A stretch of 64,000 nucleotides of DNA from Paenibacillus sp. N3.4 (GTDB lineage: Bacteria > Bacillota > Bacilli > Paenibacillales > NBRC-103111), in NCBI RefSeq assembly GCF_008017805.1, contig NZ_VRTT01000037.1, positions 1-64,000 of the forward strand. The letters are read 5' to 3'. Each line of letters starts with the position of its first letter. Position 1 is the first letter of the stretch. Of the stretch, positions 8,671 through 16,994 are shown piece after piece. Under the pieces are notes generated by a model that saw only the letters and a program-made list of their open reading frames with translations, did not search any database and had not been told where the DNA came from. A program made the position numbers and the translations under genes.

Positions 8671-8982
8671 TTAACATAAAATATTCATTGTGCTGATATG
8701 TCTCTTTGTATCCTCGGTTCCTAAGTCATTAATCATTCGATATGCTTCTTTTAAATAATAGTCATATCCATCATTAGATTCATCATGATGATAAGCAATT
8801 GCTACAGCTGCAGATACTTGGATGGCTGAAGATTGATCGAAATTGTCCATTTCTTCAAAAATTTCTCCTAACTGTTCTACTTCATCTTGTGTCGCTTTAA
8901 TTTCCAACTCATATGATGAATCGCCTTGATTCTCCATTATAGTTCCGGATTGAACAGAAACAAAATAACTCTTTTTATCCAT
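8671..8982 (-). CDS. Hypothetical small acidic protein
   Basis: 103 residues from ATG 8982, chosen because GGAGG lies 7 bases upstream (a longer reading from 8994 would put that site inside the gene). Acidic and soluble, beginning MDKKSYFVSVQSG. I do not recognise the family. It starts close behind the membrane-protein gene at 9000, so the two probably form one operon on the minus strand. Confidence 0.75.
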   Translation of the reverse strand: MDKKSYFVSVQSGTIMENQGDSSYELEIKATQDEVEQLGEIFEEMDNFDQSSAIQVSAAVAIAYHHDESNDGYDYYLKEAYRMINDLGTEDTKRHISTMNILC

Positions 8983-8999
8983 AAAAGCCTCCACGATGT

Positions 9000-9218
9000 T
9001 TAGTAATTTTTAATCATGAAATAGCCTATAACCACTAGAGCGATTAAAATAAATGATACATATGCAATTATCCCTGGATTTGCTAAGAATCGATGTTTAT
9101 AAGTAGCATTACTCATACTCGTATCCATTTCATGGTTTTGTTGCCTTCTTAAGATAATGAAAGATATTATCAAGGCAATAACTAAAATACCTGAACCAAT
9201 TAGGTATAGGTAGATCAT
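9000..9218 (-). CDS. Hypothetical small membrane protein
   Basis: 72 residues with two hydrophobic segments (about 2-23 and 49-69) separated by a charged loop containing RRQQNHEMD. The ribosome site AAAGGAG sits about 9 bases before ATG. First gene of a two-gene operon with 8671. Function unknown. Confidence 0.75.
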   Translation of the reverse strand: MIYLYLIGSGILVIALIISFIILRRQQNHEMDTSMSNATYKHRFLANPGIIAYVSFILIALVVIGYFMIKNY

Positions 9219-9628
9219 ATTTGATGCTCCTTTACTGGAGATTTGTCTCTAAAATAGTATCCTCTAAGATCTTGTTGTTTATTCTAGGTAGAACAAATTA
9301 TTAGATCCTATTGTCATGAAGCATTGTAATGGTGGAGGAGAATAACTGCTTAATGATTTTATAATTATCGCTAAATCCTGTTTACGGGAAATCCCATAAC
9401 CATGCGGCATTCGTGCGTTTTGCATAATTGATGCATAAACGTTCTTTTTTAAGCTAGATTATGAGCTCGGTATAGCGCAAGAACTATTAGAATAAGCGTG
9501 AAAGCCTTACCATGAGTGAGCAAGATTGGATTTTCAGAGTATTTATGGATAAACTTATAAATACGGTTGTTATTGATGCTTGTGATCAAAGAGTAAGGAA
9601 TTTATGATTTAAAGGAGCTTTCATTGAG
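9219..9628. other. Intergenic region, nothing recognised
   Basis: About 400 bp, AT-rich. I see no gene, tRNA or convincing terminator. It must hold the promoters of the divergent genes at 9218 (minus) and 9629 (plus). Confidence 0.4.
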
Positions 9629-10654
9629 ATGAAACCAACAATCGAACAATGGCAGGAACTATATAAAGCTGCGGGAGCTTTTAAACAAGCAAAGTGTTGG
9701 GAATGGCTGAGCAATAGTCACATTTTTGGGGTTGAAAATCCGGATAGCAAGGAGATTGGGTACTGCTGTGTCATGGGAAACGGCGGTGAGCTGTATGGAC
9801 TTGCTATCTATTTAGGGAGTAAAGGTCTGAAGGGTCTTATTGATATGCTGACCGGAGAGATGGAAGAAGGGAGCGTCTATACACAGTATTGCCTGATGCT
9901 TTCCTTTGATAATCGAGACGAATTGCATCCTTCAGAACTGAAGCAAATTAAAGAACTCGGCTTAAAATTTCGTGGAGCAAAGGCTTGGCCTACTTTCCGA
10001 TTGTATGAACCAGGCTTTTACCCTTGGCCGATTCACACGCAAGACCAGGTTTTGTTCCTTACAATTGCACTTGAGCAAGCCTTAGAAGTGGCTGAGAGGT
10101 ATAGACATTCGAGTGATGTTCTTCTTGAGCCAACCTTTTCAACGATATTAACGAGGATCTCAGTAGGTATAGGGGATCATCGGACTTGGTCAGAGGAGTG
10201 GTTAAAGCCAAATCCCCATGAAGCAGCAGCTTCTATTCTCGTTGAACCGATGAATGAACTGCGTTTGGCGAAAGCCAAAAAAGCGATTAAGGGCTTGGCT
10301 GGTGTGTGGGAAATCGACTATTTCTTTATTCCTTTACCTACCCAAGAAAAGCGGGGCAGACCCTATTACCCTGCTATGTTTTTATTTGTTCATCAAGAGA
10401 CGGGACAGATTATGCACGTGAAATTAGGTGAGCAATCCGAAGCGCCCAACATTATAACGGAACTGTTAGTAGGCATCATTGAGCAGCATGAATGTGTGCC
10501 TGAAGAAATATGGGTCCGAAATAAGGATATTGCTTCCTTTATGAACCAAATCCGTCTAGCTTTACAGCTTCGTATCTGTGTAGTGGATGAGCTGCCAGCT
10601 TTGAATGAAGCCAAAGGAGAGCTATTGGCCAATTTTAAGCCTGAAATATTCTAA
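9629..10654 (+). CDS. Uncharacterised protein, DUF6930/DUF7309-like
   Basis: 341 residues, soluble. The N-terminal part (about 1-170) contains WEWLSNSHIFGVENP and a GYCCVMGNGGELYGLAIYLG stretch. The C-terminal part (about 215-335) contains KKRGRPYYPAMFLFVHQETGQIMHVKL-like sequence. This layout reminds me of proteins annotated with DUF7309 and DUF6930, but I cannot confirm that here. No catalytic motif recognised. AAAGGAG precedes the start. It ends at a shared terminator facing the WYL genes. Confidence 0.8.
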   Translation: MKPTIEQWQELYKAAGAFKQAKCWEWLSNSHIFGVENPDSKEIGYCCVMGNGGELYGLAIYLGSKGLKGLIDMLTGEMEEGSVYTQYCLMLSFDNRDELHPSELKQIKELGLKFRGAKAWPTFRLYEPGFYPWPIHTQDQVLFLTIALEQALEVAERYRHSSDVLLEPTFSTILTRISVGIGDHRTWSEEWLKPNPHEAAASILVEPMNELRLAKAKKAIKGLAGVWEIDYFFIPLPTQEKRGRPYYPAMFLFVHQETGQIMHVKLGEQSEAPNIITELLVGIIEQHECVPEEIWVRNKDIASFMNQIRLALQLRICVVDELPALNEAKGELLANFKPEIF

Positions 10655-10665
10655 AGTACAACTTG

Positions 10666-10701
10666 GCCTTAGGACGGTTCGTAACGTCCCAAGGCTTTTT
10701 T
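10666..10701. terminator. Bidirectional terminator between 9629 and the WYL operon
   Basis: GCCTTAGGACG pairs with CGTCCCAAGGC, followed by TTTTTT on the + strand. The stop codon of the convergent WYL gene lies inside the stem. Confidence 0.8.
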
Positions 10702-11469
10702 AGTTGTCTCGAGCATTCTACTCTTCAAGTGGTCACCTTCAATGACACGAACCCGTTTGCCGAGAAAACGGATTTTACTTAATACATACTCGCTTTCATT
10801 GTTCAAAAAGGTTAATCTGACCGTATATTTTCCTTGTACCTCATCATACTCCACTTGCTTCTCAAAGCAGGAAAAGGCATATAAAATCCGTGATAGCTCT
10901 CGATTATAGGCTTGTACCACCTCAACGCTTGCATGCTGCTGACGCTTCTGCAGCAGCTTCTGTATGTCTTGACTAATTTCAATGACACGTTCAGCTGAGA
11001 TGGGAAGATGCCTGATGGACTCAATCTTTTGAAGCTTAGAGCTCATCAACGCTCGATGCCTCATATGGTACCAGGTGAGGTACCATTCCTTTTTGACCAA
11101 GGAGTATTCCAGCTTATAGGGAAACGACATTTCATTCGAAAACGTACGGTCATCTTTCACTCTGTACGTGAGTTGGATGGCGGATTGGCTGCTGATCATG
11201 CGGCGTAAGGAACGAAGATGAGGATGATAAACTTGTTTTTCCATACTACGGGCTTTCTCAGTAATAACGCCAGATAAATCGAAAGAAGGCTCGCCATCCA
11301 AAATCGCTTGCAGCTTGTTGAAAGTAACAGGTGTAAAGGCAGCGGCAGCGGAAGGATGCTGCAGCATCGCTTTTAGCCAGGAACGCTCCTGTGAGGTGAT
11401 CATGAAAGTACCTGAATCTTCTAGCTGCGCAATAATTTGATAGTTAAATATTTTCTCAAACAGATTCAT
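10669..11469 (-). CDS. WYL domain-containing protein, second of a pair
   Basis: 266 residues from ATG 11469 (MNLFEKIFNYQ). The gene overlaps the end of the upstream WYL gene by 14 bases, indicating translational coupling. It has a WYL-like region around 95-170 (IQLTYRVKDDRTFSNEMSFPYKLEYSLVKKEWYLTWYHMRH) and a C-terminal WCX-like part, but no clear N-terminal helix-turn-helix. WYL domains act as ligand- or nucleic-acid-sensing modules in bacterial regulators. Its position divergent from an RNA-repair operon suggests, by inference, that it senses the damage signal together with its partner. Confidence 0.85.
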   Translation of the reverse strand: MNLFEKIFNYQIIAQLEDSGTFMITSQERSWLKAMLQHPSAAAAFTPVTFNKLQAILDGEPSFDLSGVITEKARSMEKQVYHPHLRSLRRMISSQSAIQLTYRVKDDRTFSNEMSFPYKLEYSLVKKEWYLTWYHMRHRALMSSKLQKIESIRHLPISAERVIEISQDIQKLLQKRQQHASVEVVQAYNRELSRILYAFSCFEKQVEYDEVQGKYTVRLTFLNNESEYVLSKIRFLGKRVRVIEGDHLKSRMLETTKKALGRYEPS

Positions 11470-12769
11470 AATAAGCGCCAATCTCCTTCCACTCTGCAAT
11501 CATTTCTTGACGAAAAAATAAAGGCTCAAGCACCTCGCAGCTCGATCCGAAGCTTCTGATCCAAGGCTTAATCTCCGTGATGCCATTAATCTTCATTTCG
11601 AAAATAAACGAATCCGCTTGCTCCTCCGTGATCTGCCCCCACTGTCCTTGAAGCAAAACGCGTTCCTTAATGAAATTAGGCTGTGAACGATCAGGATTAA
11701 AAAATCTCACCTTCAGATGAAGCAAACGCCCCGTGTCGATTACCCAGCTATATTGTATTTTCTGTTCCAAATCCTGCTTTCTTTCTTCAAAAAATAGCGA
11801 TGGCACAGGCTTGCCATGTTCGATTTGGGTCATGCCTTCCATTCGGTATTTTTTGATTCCATGCCTGGATTCATGTGAAAGCAAATACCATCGACCATAC
11901 TGGTGGTCATACACAATTTTTAGCGGCAGAGTCGTTTGCCATTTTCCTTCCATGTCGCGTTCAAATAAAGGATTCGTATTTTTCGAGGCATAGCTTTGCG
12001 AATTTTTAGGTGAAAAATATAGAAATTCAACCATGCAACGATTCTGAATAGCCGTCATTAAAGTAAATAGATGAGCCTCATCTAAAATGCGTGAGTAGTA
12101 ATGATATTTGTATAGGAATGGCTCAATGAGAGTCATGTCGGACATCGCGCGAGTCATCTGTTTTTTTAATCCGTCACGAAGTAAATAGCCCTGTACCGAA
12201 GGAACTTGCGTATTGGACATGACATCTACAAAATCGTAGAGATCGACGAGTTCATCCTGGGAAAGCTCCTGAATTAAATCATTATGTATGCGATAGCGGT
12301 AGGGACGCGCTCCGTTTTCCTTTTTAATTACGCCAACCTCTTCCAAATACTTTAGATCGGTTCGAATGGTTTTCTCGTCAGGCAGCGAGGCAGCCGCCGC
12401 GAGATGATTGCCACAGACCTCCAGAAGCTCCATGGCGGTAAGCGCTTGTTCATTCATCGCGGCCAGAAGTGTTGAGATTCGCTGGCTCTCCGAGTCTTTG
12501 AGTGATTTGGCCCGAAATAAGAACAGCAGCATGGGATCGGTTGAATCGTAGTAGCTGTAGCGCAGCGTCTCTGCGAATTCTTTTTTTTGCTTATCGGGTA
12601 CCTGAGGATACATCGCAGCCACGATTTCTTTTAATCGACGCAATGTTTTATCGAAGGTATGAACAGAAATGCCTAATCGTTCAGCGAATTGTTGACGGCT
12701 GTAAGCTCCGCTGGTAAGGACAAGCATACGTAGAAATTGAATTTCCTTGTCAAAGCTTTCTTTTGCCAT
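11456..12769 (-). CDS. WYL domain-containing transcriptional regulator
   Basis: 437 residues. An N-terminal helix-turn-helix (FLRMLVLTSGAYSRQQFAERLGISVHTFDKTLRRL) is followed by a second winged-helix-like part (about 140-160) and a WYL domain (about 230-310: CMVEFLYFSPKNSQ, LPLKIVYDHQYGRWYLLSH). The WCX region completes the protein. First gene of the pair; the 5' end faces the tRNA-like spacer and the slipin operon. Likely regulator of the divergent RNA-repair genes (inference from arrangement). Confidence 0.9.
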   Translation of the reverse strand: MAKESFDKEIQFLRMLVLTSGAYSRQQFAERLGISVHTFDKTLRRLKEIVAAMYPQVPDKQKKEFAETLRYSYYDSTDPMLLFLFRAKSLKDSESQRISTLLAAMNEQALTAMELLEVCGNHLAAAASLPDEKTIRTDLKYLEEVGVIKKENGARPYRYRIHNDLIQELSQDELVDLYDFVDVMSNTQVPSVQGYLLRDGLKKQMTRAMSDMTLIEPFLYKYHYYSRILDEAHLFTLMTAIQNRCMVEFLYFSPKNSQSYASKNTNPLFERDMEGKWQTTLPLKIVYDHQYGRWYLLSHESRHGIKKYRMEGMTQIEHGKPVPSLFFEERKQDLEQKIQYSWVIDTGRLLHLKVRFFNPDRSQPNFIKERVLLQGQWGQITEEQADSFIFEMKINGITEIKPWIRSFGSSCEVLEPLFFRQEMIAEWKEIGAYYESV

Positions 12770-12841
12770 CTGAATCCCTCGCTCTTTATTTCAACCTTTA
12801 TCCATTGTAACAGGGGAGAGATTTGGCGGATATGGAAAACT

Positions 12842-13351
12842 TTTCACATGTCGTCATACTTTCACCATGTTCGTTCCTTCGCAAATAAGCGAAGATAGCT
12901 TTAGAAAGTACGAACGGAGAACGTTACCTAGGCTAGGATTTCCCAAGGTCCGGCAGTGCCTGTGCATGCTATGTACATGTATACTGTATCGCTGACGACG
13001 TACCTTCACCCTGCAGGGTTCGAATCCCCTATCGTTGTAGACGATTAGCTCAGTGGTAGAGCACTCGACTTTTAATCGAGCGTAGAACAAAACATCCTAT
13101 TGGACCTCATACTGGAGTTCTCAGTGGCTTCTTATGCGCGCTGCCCGATGGGCTTTGCAATCTGCGGATACCGATGGAGTAAACCGCTGCGCCATTGCCG
13201 CAAGTTGAAGAGTAAGTTGGTTGCTTCACGATTCAATATCCTTTTCATCATCGGTAACGGACGCTTCGACTGCGCTCATTCTTAAGCAGAATTCCGTCTT
13301 CTCGGCAGGAGGACTCTAGGTAAAGGTCTATAAAATCAAGGGAGGATTAAC
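12842..13351. other. Structured spacer between WYL regulators and RNA-repair operon
   Basis: No protein gene is seen. Structures visible: GTTCGT (12869) pairs with ACGAAC (12910), enclosing CTTCGC/GCGAAG (12877/12889). The tRNA-Lys-like element lies at 13014-13080. A T-arm-like loop ACGC-TTCGACT-GCGC (13261-13275) is followed at once by ATTCT/AGAAT (13278-13292). GCCC/GGGC occurs near 13143. The DNA between 13100 and 13250 is otherwise unexplained. A good ribosome site (GGGAGG) precedes the slipin gene; I cannot name its promoter. Confidence 0.5.
13014..13080 (+). ncRNA. tRNA-Lys (TTT)-like element in permuted order
   Basis: Order of parts: T arm (13015-13030, loop TTCGAAT), 3' acceptor strand ATCGT (13031-13035), short loop TGTAG, 5' acceptor strand ACGAT (13041-13045), D arm (GCTC/GAGC, 13048-13062), anticodon arm CTCGA-CTTTTAA-TCGAG (13064-13080). 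The D and anticodon arms are perfect. The acceptor strands pair with each other over five Watson-Crick bases plus a G-T. The T stem reads AGGG against CCCCT, which becomes a perfect five-pair stem if one G is missing from the run. No CCA. It is either a permuted tRNA or mimic, or a scar of two tandem tRNAs. Confidence 0.5.
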
Positions 13352-14467
13352 ATGTTTAAAAAAGTAACGATACAAATGGACGAACGCGGCCTGCTCTTTC
13401 GCAAAGGCAGTTATCATAAATTTCTGCAGCCCGGGACGTATCGGTTGTTTCCTTTTATGGAGGATACCGTTGCTGTGATGAATATGACACACCCTTTTAC
13501 AGTCAAGGGAAAAGATCTTCAACTGTTTACACATGATGAGAAGCTAGCCCAAGAACTGGATATTGTAGAGGTTCAAGATCATGAATATGTGCTGCATTAT
13601 GAGGATGGTCATTTTGTCGGGCTTTTGACGGCTGGCAGTTATGCGTTTTGGAATGTGTTGAAAAAACATACGTACTTGCGTGTTGATATACGCCATCCTG
13701 AATTGCCAGCGGAAATTGATCTGGCGATTATTCCGAAGCTGATTGGTTATTATCAAACTTTTGATGTGGCTAACCATGAGAGCGGCACTTTGTTCTATAA
13801 CCATGTTCTGCAAAGAGAGCTTGCGCCAGGAAAGTATTATTTCTGGAAGGGACCGATCGGTGTGGCCGTGAAAACGGTTGACCTTCGCCAACAACAAATG
13901 GATCTGACCGGACAAGAAATGATGACAGAGGACAAAGTGACGCTGCGCTTGAATTTTGTGTGTCAGTATCGCATTTTGAATCCTAATCGGGCACTTGAAA
14001 TCAAGTCCATTGATGATCAGATGTATATTCAATTGCAGCTTGTTTTGCGCGAATATATAGGAACTTTGAAGCTGGATGATTTGCTGAAAATGAAGCAGGA
14101 AATCGCCGTATATGTGCTGACGCGATTGAATGAGAAGAGCAATGAATTTGGCGTGGAGTTCCTGTCCGCCGGCGTGAAGGACATCATTCTGCCTGGAGAT
14201 ATCAAGGACATCCTCAATACGGTCCTGCTGGCAGAGAAGAAAGCGCAAGCCAACTTAATCACGCGACGCGAGGAGACCGCTTCTACCCGAAGCTTGCTGA
14301 ATACAGCGAAGCTAATGGATGAGAACCAAACGTTGTACCGCTTGAAGGAGTTGGAGTTCCTGGAGAAGATTTGTGATAAAATCGGAACGATCTCTTTTCA
14401 TAATGGAGGCAACTTATTGCAGCAGTTAAACTCTCTAGTTGGGAATAAAAGCATGGAAAATCAGTGA
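13352..14467 (+). CDS. Slipin / SPFH (band 7) family protein
   Basis: 371 residues. SPFH domain at about 150-300 (QQQMDLTGQEMMTEDKVTLRLNFVCQYRI, VLREYIGTLKLDDLLKMKQEI, GVEFLSAGVKDIILPGDIKDIL). The N-terminal 140 residues contain a repeat-like FLQPGTYRLFP and LLTAGSYAFW pattern, and there is no obvious membrane anchor. SPFH proteins form oligomeric scaffolds. This cytosolic type is found next to RtcB in other RNA-repair clusters. First gene of the operon, with a GGGAGG ribosome site 7 bases before ATG. Confidence 0.9.
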   Translation: MFKKVTIQMDERGLLFRKGSYHKFLQPGTYRLFPFMEDTVAVMNMTHPFTVKGKDLQLFTHDEKLAQELDIVEVQDHEYVLHYEDGHFVGLLTAGSYAFWNVLKKHTYLRVDIRHPELPAEIDLAIIPKLIGYYQTFDVANHESGTLFYNHVLQRELAPGKYYFWKGPIGVAVKTVDLRQQQMDLTGQEMMTEDKVTLRLNFVCQYRILNPNRALEIKSIDDQMYIQLQLVLREYIGTLKLDDLLKMKQEIAVYVLTRLNEKSNEFGVEFLSAGVKDIILPGDIKDILNTVLLAEKKAQANLITRREETASTRSLLNTAKLMDENQTLYRLKELEFLEKICDKIGTISFHNGGNLLQQLNSLVGNKSMENQ

Positions 14468-14521
14468 TAAATTTTGTTAATGGGGATGATTATTATAATT
14501 AATCTTTCCGCTCCCATTGGA

Positions 14522-14551
14522 TTGACAGTTAACCCGTATGACACGTATGAT
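14522..14551 (+). promoter_or_regulatory. Sigma-A promoter inside the RNA-repair cluster
   Basis: TTGACA (14522-14527) and TATGAT (14546-14551) are separated by 18 bases. It would drive the downstream genes independently of the slipin gene. Confidence 0.65.
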
Positions 14552-14583
14552 GTTTGTAAATGAATGGAAAGGAGGCCGACGAT

Positions 14584-14673
14584 ATGATTCGCAATCAAAT
14601 TTCTATGAATAACCTGACAATTGAAAAATGTTTCTTACCGTCGGTCTCAGCCGGATGGATGACGAATACGTAG
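14584..14673 (+). CDS. Small ORF with strong RBS, in frame with rlaP after an amber stop
   Basis: 29 codons (MIRNQISMNNLTIEKCF and on) preceded by AAAGGAGG, nine bases from ATG. It ends in TAG at 14671. The same frame stays open without another stop straight into the nucleotidyltransferase gene (ALFECTSFKFDRSAVDDVVHGF, then RPNDKKKEVSP, then MTLDQ). This may be a leader peptide, or the head of a protein broken by a nonsense mutation. I do not recognise it. Confidence 0.35.
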   Translation: MIRNQISMNNLTIEKCFLPSVSAGWMTNT

Positions 14674-14775
14674 GCGCTTTTTGAGTGTACCTCGTTTAAA
14701 TTTGACAGATCAGCCGTGGACGATGTGGTCCATGGTTTTTTGCGTCCAAATGATAAGAAGAAAGAGGTGAGTCCC

Positions 14776-15558
14776 ATGACATTGGATCAAAAAGTAATTG
14801 AGATTGAACTAAAACGGATCGAACAAGAACAAGGCATACGGATTTTGTATGCGTGTGAATCAGGCAGTAGAGCTTGGGGGTTTCCGTCCAAGGACAGTGA
14901 TTACGATGTGAGATTTCTTTATATAAGACCAACGGATTGGTATTTATCGATTTTTGACAAAAGAGATGTCATTGAATACCCGATCAGCGAGCAGCTGGAT
15001 ATCAATGGTTGGGATTTGAAGAAGGCGCTGAATCTATTTCGCAAATCGAACCCGCCTTTGCTTGAATGGCTGCAGTCACCGATTCCCTATTTGGAGCAGC
15101 ACAGTATAACGGAGCAAATCCGCCAGCTATCGCCTTTAACCTTTTCGCCTAGATCCAGTATGTACCATTACTTGCATATGGCTAAAGGCAACTTTCGGGA
15201 GTATTTGCAAGGTGATTACGTGAAAATCAAAAAATACTTTTATGTCTTGCGCCCCATACTTGCCTGTCAATGGATAGAAGAGCGCGGCAGTATGCCGCCA
15301 ATGGACTTTGAAGAGCTAGTAGCAAAGATATTGCCTGAATCGAAATTAAAGCAGGAAGTATACACGTTGTTAACAAGGAAAAAGGCAGGCGTCGAGTTCG
15401 ACTTAGAGCCAAAAATCAGAGAAATCAACGAATTTTTAGAGCGACAAATCGCTTATTTTGAAGAAACCGCCAAACAAATCCCTGTCTCGGGGGAACAGCA
15501 GGATGCCGCATTAGATCGTTTATTTCGCGAGGCACTGAGGGAGGTTTGGGGATCATAG
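14776..15558 (+). CDS. RlaP-type nucleotidyltransferase (RNA repair)
   Basis: 260 residues. The nucleotidyltransferase core is GSRAWGFPSKDSDYDVRFLY at about residues 27-46, with the GS and DxD metal-binding residues of the DNA polymerase beta fold. It matches the YcgL/RlaP family (RNA ligase-associated polymerase beta). The family is linked to RtcB-centred repair, presumably modifying RNA ends before ligation. Start chosen at ATG 14776 after GAGGTGA; an open frame extends further upstream. It is followed after 15 bases by rtcB. Confidence 0.88.
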   Translation: MTLDQKVIEIELKRIEQEQGIRILYACESGSRAWGFPSKDSDYDVRFLYIRPTDWYLSIFDKRDVIEYPISEQLDINGWDLKKALNLFRKSNPPLLEWLQSPIPYLEQHSITEQIRQLSPLTFSPRSSMYHYLHMAKGNFREYLQGDYVKIKKYFYVLRPILACQWIEERGSMPPMDFEELVAKILPESKLKQEVYTLLTRKKAGVEFDLEPKIREINEFLERQIAYFEETAKQIPVSGEQQDAALDRLFREALREVWGS

Positions 15559-15573
15559 AGAGGATTAACCCGG

Positions 15574-16994
15574 ATGAAAGAAAATTATTATCAACAGGTT
15601 CAGCTGCCCTCAGGGATTGTGCACGTATATGCAGGGCCTGAGCTGTTTAAAAGTTTAGATTATAAAGTGTTTCAGATGGCTAACAACAATCTGCAAATTC
15701 CCAATCAAGTTTATATGGGCTACACACCCGACGTTCATGTCGGAGTTGGCACCTGCATCGGGACGACAGCGGTGTGGAACATGCATAACGGCTATGTATC
15801 GCCTTCCATTGTCGGAAGCGATATCGGGTGCGGCATGAGGGTACATCTTACGAATCTGCACAAGGATGAGCTGAAGGAAGTGAAGCTTCGCCGCAAGCTG
15901 GTAAAGGCGATTGAGAAATATTTACCGGTGGAGGATCATGCAAGGGGGCATTTCTCCGATATTCGTTTGGAACATGTTGTGACGAAGGGGCTGCACGGAC
16001 TTCCGAAGAAATACATGCCTGATGGTTACACGCCGAAGAAGGCGACTTCGCTCACGCACGTTGAGCATAGCAAGTTCAACTTGGATGAGAATGCCCTGAA
16101 CACTTTTCCAGACGCCGTTTGGCATCGCTCACATCGCCAGTTGGGGACACTTGGAAATGGAAATCATTTTGCTGAGATACAAGCCATCGAGATTGCAGAG
16201 GAGAACCGCGAAGTGGCGGAAGCATGGGGATTGTTCGACGGCCAGGTAGTTGTTATGATTCATTCCGGCTCCCGTGCATGGGGAGGATCGGTCAGTCAAT
16301 ATTGTAGCAGTGACATGATGAAAGTGATGCGCACGCAAGAATTAGGAACTGCGGATCCGAAGCTGTTATTTGCGCCGCTTGAGCATCCACTTGCCCAGAA
16401 GTACGTGGATTTGATGTATGCTGCTCTCAATTATGCCGTTGTCAATCGTCATCTTATCGCTTATGCCATAAGGGAGGCTGGCAAGGATGTGTTTGGCTCG
16501 AAGTTTGAAATGACCACACTATACGATCTCATGCATAACTATGCTTGGGAGGAAGAGCACGAGGGTCAATCTTATTTTGTCCATCGTAAAGGGGCGACGA
16601 GGTCGCTTCCCGCAGGTCATCCCGGCAATCCGAAGCCCTATCAAGGGACGGGACACCCCGCGCTCATACCGGGCTCCATGGGCACGGCTTCGTACATCAT
16701 GGTTGGGCCCCAGAAGGGAAAAACAACTTTCACTCCATCTGTCATGGAGCAGGTCGCATTCGTTCCCGCAGCGCTTCGAAAAAACTGATTACGTTGAATG
16801 AATTTGCCTCAGCGATGCGGGTGGGCACGGATGACGAGATCGTTGTCAATCAACGGTCGTTAGAGTCGATTATCGACGAATCGCCGCAAGCATACAAAGA
16901 TGTAGATCAAATTATAGAGAGTGTCGTCGGAGCGGGTTTGGCTCAGGTAGTGGCTAAATGCAAGCCTCTGGCGACGATAAAAGGTGCGAAATGA
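15574..16994 (+). pseudogene. rtcB: rtcB, tRNA-splicing ligase RtcB, one-base frameshift near the 3' end
   Basis: RtcB joins 2',3'-cyclic phosphate and 5'-OH RNA ends using GTP and manganese. Frame one (15574 to about 16720) carries the metal-site motifs GSDIGCGM, LGTLGNGNHFAE, HSGSRAWGG and HRKGATR, and SMGTASYIM. Frame two (about 16719 to 16994) continues HSICHGAGRIRSRSASKKL and ends in a typical RtcB tail. HGAGR (His codon 16743) holds the histidine that is guanylylated during catalysis. The frames join if one A is added to the A run at 16719-16723. Read as is, the product (404 residues) lacks this histidine. Alternatives: read error, pseudogene, or -1 slippage on the A run. Confidence 0.88.

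Noticed and set aside
13131-13215. Possible minus-strand tRNA at 13205-13141 (GGCGCAGCGGTTTA-like D arm, TTGCAAA loop)
   Set aside because: I could not fold a convincing cloverleaf; D and anticodon stems do not close. Left as unexplained sequence in the spacer.
12854-13285. Open frames of 60-80 codons across the tRNA-like spacer on both strands
   Set aside because: They run through the tRNA-like element and hairpins and have no ribosome sites.
13101-13350. Sigma-54 promoter for the RNA-repair operon (as for RtcR systems)
   Set aside because: TGGCTTCTTATGC at about 13124 has the GG and GC doublets 10 rather than 12 bases apart, and no sigma-54 activator is encoded nearby.
13544-14248. 234-codon open frame on the minus strand opposite the slipin gene
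   Set aside because: Antisense shadow of a clear SPFH protein; no homology seen.
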